In this document: positions 52,601 to 61,600 of the stretch, one piece after another | How the letters are laid out: the number at the start of each line of letters is the position of its first letter | Position numbering within the stretch: the stretch's first letter is position 1 | Source of the DNA: Mesocentrotus franciscanus | Taxonomy: Eukaryota; Echinodermata; Echinoidea; Camarodonta; Strongylocentrotidae | DNA: 64,000 nt | Assembly (NCBI GenBank): GCA_037976565.1 | Contig: CP137682.1 | Location: 18,320,751 to 18,384,750, forward strand | Direction of reading: 5' to 3' | The notes under the pieces: model-generated | Told to the model about the DNA's origin: nothing | The model's database searches: none | The model's input: the letters and a program-made list of their open reading frames with translations, nothing else | Program-made: the position numbers and the translations under genes

Positions 52601-55600
52601 GTCTACCCATGTGCCTAAAAGAAATCAACATTCTCACTTCCATTAAAGATACTGTCCCTTTTGCAGCCAACATCAAATTCTGTAGAATTTTGCAGGAATT
52701 ATGAATATGTCATGTATGTTCTATCTGTGAAATTTAAACGATAGCAGTGTCCTAGTATTCAAATTATGCAAGGAAACCTGTTTACTTTCTAGACTTCCCT
52801 ATCAGACACTATTGAGTGACTGACTGACATCTTGTTTTCTTTGGTAATAACATACATACAATGAGCTGTAGCAGGTACATGAGCATTTGTCTACATCAAT
52901 AACCCACTACTTGTAATGGCCAAAATTAAACTGATTGAATCTTTGTGCAGCACAAAACGTACGACCATTCGGTACAAGGGTCTGAAAATCAGACTATTAC
53001 TTAGGTTATTGCAATCACTTATGTCGATTCAACAACTAATGGTCGTTATTTTCCAACAAAAAGCCATTTTCAAACCCTTTCGTTTTGAGGGAAGTTCTAA
53101 ATAAGTATTGTCTTTCAAATGCCGTTGGAATTTAACCTTTTCATTTTTGACCTGCAAATGGGACATAGCACCTTTAATATATTTTGGAAATTCAAATGTG
53201 AACACTTTGTGTGTGATTGATTATCAAGTAGTTTATTTCACACATCCTAATGACAACATCATGTTTATTGATATTACCATAGGAACCATTTCTATGAATA
53301 CAAATAAGCATATTTTAAAGTATTTTTCAGCCTTTGATTTTGAATAGACATTAAGTAAATATCGAAGATTAGTTTTGATATACGTTTGGTATAATAGCCA
53401 GGCAGTTGAATAATATATTAATATCAGTAATCCTTTAGTTCGTATTCTTTTGATATAGATTCAGAGTTGATTGGTGATATCGATACAGTTCCATCTTGTC
53501 CTAAATCAAGTTTCCAATGTGATATGGGTCGATGTATCTCAGCTTCATTCTACTGTGACTATGTACCTCACTGCCAAGACAGGTCGGACGAGGACAACTG
53601 TGGTGAGTATATTAAGACATTGCTATTTCACCTTAATGTAATAACAATAAATGAAGGCTAAATTAAATTGTTGAATAACCACGCATGAAAGAGTTAATTA
53701 TTTTCTCAAAACATAAATCACATTTTCACTGCCGTTTCTCAAACAAACATTGGAAATATATTATATCTATAAAACTTATACTCTTTATGAACCAAGTAAA
53801 AAGTGTGAATATTTCGTTTATAGATTTTATATTGTCTCCAAAGTCTAAAATGTAATGACTAATTGGAAATTGATTAGATATAACATAATTATCACCTAAA
53901 TTACTATATAATGTTTTAATGATAACCGAACTGAAAATTGCCAACTTTTTCAATATAATAAAAAGTGTAGATTTGGCTTTCAGATTTTTATTTTTCTTCA
54001 CATGATGTAAGGATTAATTGTAAATTGATTAGAAATCACATAATTAACAGTGAAATTATATAATGTTCAACTGGTAACCAATGAAAACGGACAAAACAAA
54101 GGATACTGACTACCCAGGGTTTAAAACTCATGATTTAAAACTCATTGGTGACTGACAGGAGATTAAACGATGTTTCAAAATGGCGGATTTAAAATCTTTT
54201 CAGGAACCCGGATAATTCGTCTATAATTGTTTCCTATATAGGCCTAATCTTATAAAAACAGTTTAAAGAATCATTAGAGGTGATTAAGAGCTTTAGTAAA
54301 TGAAGTCTTTCACACCTTTCGTGAGAGTGTAGGATTAGCATGTTTCTGACTGGACAACTAAATCTCAATTTCTGAAGGAATTCGAGCAGCTTGCTTCGAT
54401 ATTTGAAGCCAGCTGTCGAGCTTTAAGGTGATGATTAAGATGAAATCATGTATAAGAAGCGAGTAAAAACCACATTTTCTTAAAATTATGTAATGACTAC
54501 CCTTCATAATTATGTACTGTATTGGAAAAAAATTTGTGAGGAAATTGTAATCATATTTCAAATCGTATACTTTCATTGATATCGTAGTTTATTGTCACAT
54601 AAAGATGTGATTTCGTATGAATAGACAAGGGAAAATTATTAGCATTTTAGCACGGTTTGGTTGGCAATTCTAATGATAAAGTAAATACAAATTTAATTCG
54701 CAAACCAATATTACAACATATACCTTTGTCCAGTGTAAAGATTAAACATTTAGCAAACAAAAATTATTTAAGGAAATAACAAATTTAAAACAATGCATGT
54801 GGCAAAATAGCATTATGATTTACGCTTTGGGAAATGGTTGTTTTATGTATATTGTTGTTGTTATTTTACAGCCTATCCGCAATGCAAGGAGGATGAATTT
54901 CAGTGTAGCAATGGACAGTGTATCGAGGCATCTCAACAGTGTAATATATCTCCAGATTGTGAGGATGGTAGTGATGAAGAAGTGTGTCGTAAGTCACATG
55001 ATTTTACTTTCTTTTCCTCTATTTCTTCCATTTTATGAGAGATTATATGATTCGAATTTATCCCGTAAAATATCTTAAATACCACTATACTGTAATTCTA
55101 GTCAGTGGCGTAGTTAAAGGGGCGGGGCAGGTGCCCCCAATCGAATGACAAAAAAGGAGAGAAGAGAGGAAGAAAGGGAGAGAGAGAGAGAGAGAGAGGA
55201 AGGGTGGAAGAATGGAAAAAGGGGAGTGAACAAGGAAAGAAGACAAAAGGATCCCATCGCGCACCTCTACTCGATGATTTTAATTCGCATTTGATCCATC
55301 AAGTAAGACAGGACCGGTGCCTCCCCAACGATGCCTGCATGTGCCCCCTCCCTCAATGGCTGGGCCCATTCTATGCCACAGGTTTTTCGTAAAGTCATGT
55401 ATATATCAGACCCTTGCAACGGTATACCGCCGATCTCCAAAGCCGACGGAGGAAGGACGAGAAGAAGAAGAAGGTCCATGATGGAAAGCGAACACAGGAG
55501 GCAAAGTTTCCCCTTATTTCAAGCTACATGTTTATTAAGTATTTGTCTTTAACCCCCATTTAAAATCATTTTCATTTTATGACAATTATACATTTTGGTT

Positions 55601-58600
55601 GTTTCAGTTTGAACAATGAAAGGTCTATGGATCTGTGGATAATAGCGCTATATACAAAATGATTCTAAGAAACCTTGGTTCATTTCATTGGTTAACGAAT
55701 TTCTTATGTATTCTTCTGGTTTTTCTTCGTATAGAGTTCTGTTCTGGAGAAACATTTCAGTGTTACGATGGTAGATGTATCCCCAGTAGATCAGTATGTG
55801 ATGGTAGTCAAGACTGTCGTGGACATGATAAGGAAGATGAACAAACGTGTGGTAAGAATGTCATCAAAATACGCTAATTACTATTATTTTTTAAATCATG
55901 GTTGCAAACCAAACCAAACCAAATAAACAATCCATATGTTGTATAATTATTATTTTGTCATCATCAAAATGTATCCATGTTTTGTATCCTATTTCTGTTC
56001 ATTTGTAAACTAAGTCTGAGTCTTTATTTTACATTGTGAGCAAAACATGTGGAAAGTACATTGGACAAATAAGTACATTGGATTGAATTATTGTCAAACT
56101 CGACATTATACCATTTCCCAAATCACTTCATTTCCCTATTTTGCTTTCATACACATAAAAGTGTTGATGTCTATTTTATTTCCGAAATATGATTCCACGA
56201 TATATCCCTTTTTACATTTCGTTATTGGATTTGCTTTCATTCCCTTTTGAGACGTGTATAAATTGCTTTCAACTGACGACCTCTCAATCCGGGCAGCGTT
56301 TCACAAAACCATCATCAGTATAAAATAGTCAACAACCCATTGAAACGCGTGTATTACATTTAACACGCGTTTAAATGTGATGTAGGGCAACTTTTACTTT
56401 CGTGAAAAAGCGCCCCGTCATACATGGTCGTGTACTAAACTTGAAAATTAACTATTGATATTGCAGAAAGTCGTGAAGATGATAGATTGAGATGTATGAA
56501 CGGTGAGAAGCTAGACTCAAGATGGCGCTGTCTCTATGACTTTGATGAGTATGGATTGCAAAAAGGCTGTCGTGACGTCACTCATCTTCGTGATTGTGGT
56601 GAGTATTTTTCTATTTATTTCTTTATTTGTAATGTGTTTCACATTTTTAATACTGATTCATAAAGTCAACAGTTATGACATCATTTCTGGGGATGGTTGG
56701 TCAGCGAGAGGTTTGTGTTTTATCTATATAATTAACACATTGTTGCTTTCTTTACCGGTGTTGTCCATCTGCCATTTGTGTCTACTTTTTTTAATCCACT
56801 GTAGATGCCATCGAATGTTTTGGAAACACGTTCAAGTGTCCAAAATCGTATTGTCTCCCTCTACGGCGGCGATGTGACAGTGCTCCGGATTGTCCAGGCG
56901 GCGAAGACGAGTTTGAATGTGGTGAGCTGAGTATAGTATGATGGACGAGTTTTTAAAACTTATTCATACATAGGGGCCTATGGGCATCAATCAGGAGGGG
57001 GGTACAATAGTAAGAAAAGTATTTTTATTGTAAAATCAATTAAAGGGATAGTTGAGTTCTTGTTCAAGACCGCAAATGCCTTCAAAGTCCATGGTTATTG
57101 CTCTTATTCTTATTTATGACATTTATAGTGCCCTTTTAGGACCTAAAATTGCTATGAAGGTAATTTTAGACCCCAAAATGTGTGATTTTTAGATTAAATA
57201 CGATCAACCCAAATCACCTCCACTTTCAAAAAAATACGGTGACCGTTAATTGATTAATCAATTAATAACAACAATACAAAGGCCGGCTGGTTGTACTTAT
57301 AACCAACACGAAAAAGTCAACAAAAAGACAACATTGGCATTGGCTGGGATAAAACGTATAAGGTGCTATCTCGTTTTTTCAATGGCTGGATCAAAATTGT
57401 CAAATATTTGTGGTGCCCCAAAAATATTAGAAATGGTTATATTTATGGATATTTCAGCCGTCTTTGAACCGATTTTGATCAAACAAAGATGGTTTTGTCA
57501 TTTAAATTGTATGTTCTTTCAAATTTGACACTAGGTTTTTCATTATCTCACAAAAAATTATTTTGTGTAGCGCCCTCTGCAACAAAACTCTACTATCCCT
57601 TTAGCATGCTAATACAGTTGACAATGATCAATAAATCCTGACCACATTCTGAACTCACAATTTGCACATGAGTTGGTACCCCACATAATAATGCTTAAGC
57701 AGGCATCTAATATAATCTAGGCATCTTTACTCGCATAATTATTGAGAGCATTTTCTTGTATCTCCTCATCATCTTGTTATTACTGGCTATGTCCGTAAAT
57801 CTGATCGATATTAGAATCATATTTCTGTCCTGGATTTCTACGATGCTACGGAGAGGGGTACTGTGTTACAGACGATCAGATCTGTGATGGGGTAAAGGAC
57901 TGCCCTGATGGTGATGATGAGATGTTCTGTGGTAAGTTGGAAGAGAAAGAGAGGAAGGGAGAGAGAGAGAGAGAGAGAGAGGAGGGAGGTGGGGGAGGGA
58001 GAGAGAGAGAGAAAGAGAAAAGAAGAAAAAGAGAGGGAGATGAAGAGAGAGAGAGAGAGAGAGAAAAAGAAGTAGAGAGAGAGATTGAGAGAGGGAGAGA
58101 GACAGAGAGAGAGATATATATATAGAGAGAAGGAGTGACTTATATAGTAAGAGAGAGAGAGATGGAGACAGGCGCGCCGGAAGCAGTTTTAGGTATTTAA
58201 TTACGGTCAGATGAGCATCCAGGGGACCTCCTTATTAGGGCCCTTGGTAGGGTCCAGGGGGCAGAGCCCCGGAAGCTCATGGGTTTTAGGTATTTAATTA
58301 CGGTCAGATGAGCATCCAGGGGCCCGCCTTAGGACCCTTGGTGGTGGGTCCAGGGGGCGGAGCCCCGTAAGCTCAGGGGTTTTAGACATTTAATTACGGT
58401 CAGATGATTATGATACCTCATTTGTGACACTGGCAGGTCACTCATTCTTTCTTTCTCTCTTTCTTTCTTTTTCTCTTTAACATACTTTTTGAAAAAGGTG
58501 AGAGGGGCTAGAGCCCCCGAGCCCCGCCGTTCTGCAGGCCCTGACATGAAGGCTTCTAAAGAAGCATATTTTTTGCCTGACTGTAAATTTGGGAATTTGT

Positions 58601-61600
58601 AATTTTCCAACAAACGCATAAACAAAGATTTGTAAATCACTGGTATCGAATTAGAAATAAACAACGTTTGAATTGTATTTAGGGGGGCAACTACCCCCAA
58701 GCCCCCTCCCCATCAGTACGCCAGTGTTCAGGGGCTCATGTCTTCTCACCCCTATAATACAAAACACACACGCTTTCCCATCCTCTCACAATATTTCCAC
58801 GATATGCGCATATCGCTATTAAAAGATCCTCCATTGATAAATATAGGGGCATGCGGAATGTTTAGGAAATTTAATTCCTGTTTACTTTCCTTTTCCTTGA
58901 ATGGAATATAATTTGTATGTGATTTTCTATTTGGTTAAAAAATACAAACCATTTTTACTCCTTTACTGCTGATTTTTTTTTTTTTTTTTTTTTGGGGCGA
59001 AAATGCGTTCCCCCACTTCCGGCGCCTATGGATGGAGAGACTTATGTAGAGAGAGAGAGATGGAGAGAGAAGGGGGTGGTGAGGGATGGCGTAGAAAGAG
59101 TTATAAAACAGGGCGAATAAAGTGAGATTTGAATTTTTAATTCAAGAATGAAATCGCATTGTACACTAATAGGATATTAGATGAATATTAGGTGGGGAAA
59201 AATCCGATGCTTCGAATAATCATAATGTCATGGAGGAGAGAAAATCATAGACAAATTCGACTGGCAGAAATGACAGAAAGTTATCGCTATCTTTGAACTT
59301 ATTATTTTCTCTTGCTCTAGACATCGCTTGCCCCTCTGGATGTTCATGTGATGGTCTCAGTTTTGATTGTCGTTCGTTAGAGGTATGGACGCCAGAGCTT
59401 GCTGCTAGTATCCCAACAGATGCCCGTCGAATGTGAGTTTTCATAGATAGAACTCAGTGAACCTTAATTATTTCATCCCCTTAATTAAAACCATTGAAAA
59501 ATACATTTGTTTTGCAATGCGTTAAAAAAGCGGACTTTTGCATACATTATATGCCTCCCTTCTAAGTTCTAGAGGGAAATCAGTCACCCTGTTCAGCTAA
59601 TTTCTGAATACGTCGCCTAAAGACGTAGACCAAGATTATCAGAAGGGGTGGGGGCAAACGAAATGGAATGATCGGGAGAAATTGTCCCCAATCCCTTGGA
59701 AGGGCAATTTGCGAAGATTAACGATAGATATATTTAAGTGTTTAATAGTTACTTTTATTGCAAATGATCATCATTTAACATATGACCATCACACTTCTCT
59801 TTCCTCACGTGTGATTGTGCATTTCATTTGCAGAATAATCGCCAACGTTTCTCCAAACAGCCGAAGTAGGCGAGCCGCAGATATTACCTGGAATCAGACA
59901 ACGATAGAGGACGTCCTTTATCTCAATTTATATTCCTACACCCTTCTCCTGTCACTGTAAGTTCATTTTGTAGCTCTTAATAAGATGCGCCTAGATTTAA
60001 CTTGAGGGCTTCTACTTTCACACTTCAATGCACCTGTCCAAAATCAATGTATCTGATTATTTCAGAAAAATTAAATTCGTTGATTATTCTTTGTCAGATG
60101 AAGTTAAAATCACTGTTTATCAGTGATTTATTCCTGTGTTACCGCTATTATAAACACACATCTTATTTGTGTTTGATCTGAATGATTTCCACTATTTTCT
60201 TATACAAATGCTTCTTGCATTTCGGGCATACTCAATATATTTCTAAATTTCAAAAAACAGTAATATGTTTATATTGTACTGATTAGTTACATCATTATCT
60301 CAAGTAAAATGATATTGGTCATTAGCGATCACAAATTGAAGTGCTTTCCAATCAAACTATAGGCCTCCGTGTTTAGTATATAGCAAACAGCTAATATTTC
60401 TGCAATCCTCGATTGGACTATTGCTGATACAGTACAACGATTGGTAGAAAAATTTAATACAAGACAATTTGTTTTCCGATGTACATTATTAATTACTTGT
60501 ATACATGAACAGTCTCAATATGTTGACTGTTTCACCTTGATATGAAGATTGGTATTATTATTTCAAACAAAACTGTTATAAAATAATAAGCAATTATGTT
60601 TTACAGGGAACTTCCTGGTAATGGAATCGAAGTGATTATACCTGGAACGTTTATTACCCAGCGAAATCTGAAGAAGTTGTAAGTAGACATTTTTTCTTTT
60701 AGAAGAGTTTTAGAAGACATTGTTTTACCAAAGCGATCAAGTCGGTTTTGAGACCCATTTTCGCTATGGAAATTGAATACAGTGTTATAAAACGGCTCGC
60801 CCTCGAGAATGAGAGGATATCTCTTTTGTCATTCTTTCTGGAAACGGGCAATTCTAATCACCGCTTGAATAGAGCCAGGCTCGCCGTTGAGCAAGCAGTC
60901 GCCATGTTTATGGAATAATACTTAAAGGGCAAGTCCACTCCAAAAATAACTTACTTTCAATAAAAGCAGAAAAATCAGACAAACCAATCAAAAAAAGTTT
61001 GAGCAAAATCGGATAACTAATAAGAAAGTTATGAATTTTTGAAAAAGTATGTAAAACTATGGAACAATGAGAATCACAACACAAATTTCCAAGATGGTTA
61101 TCAGTTTGTGACGTCATGTCCTCACAACTTATCAATTGCTTTATATAGTTTAATCCCATTAATTTCCCTTTATCCCCAAAACTTGATTTCCCATGCCTTT
61201 GCCCAGGTTATATGATTTGTATCATATTGCGTGCATGACATTTCCCAAAAACTTTTATGAATTTTGAAGAATTGATACTATTTTCTGAATATTGTATTTC
61301 ATAATTATTGATATTTATATAAATAGTTTATCAAAATTCAATTTTTCATGATTTAACTAGACAAAAATTACTCTTTATTTGTGCATCCACACAAAAACAT
61401 ATTACTAACAATCTAACTTGGATGCTGGTGTGAAGAAATAAGATTCTTAGTGTGTGTGTGTGTGTGTATTGGGTTTTTACAGATGTGTATCAATCAGATA
61501 TGATTATTTACGTCTGGGGACCGACCTTTAAACGTCACCATCCGAAAGACGAAAGACGATTCTTAGGGTGAAAATAGGAAATTTATATTATCAATATAAA

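Noticed and set aside
55103..55560. Possible exon or gene in a purine-rich block after LDLa 3
   Set aside because: Starts like a degraded DNA-transposon end (CAGTGGCGTAGTTAAAGGGG) and is GA-rich; no module or splice-flanked frame.
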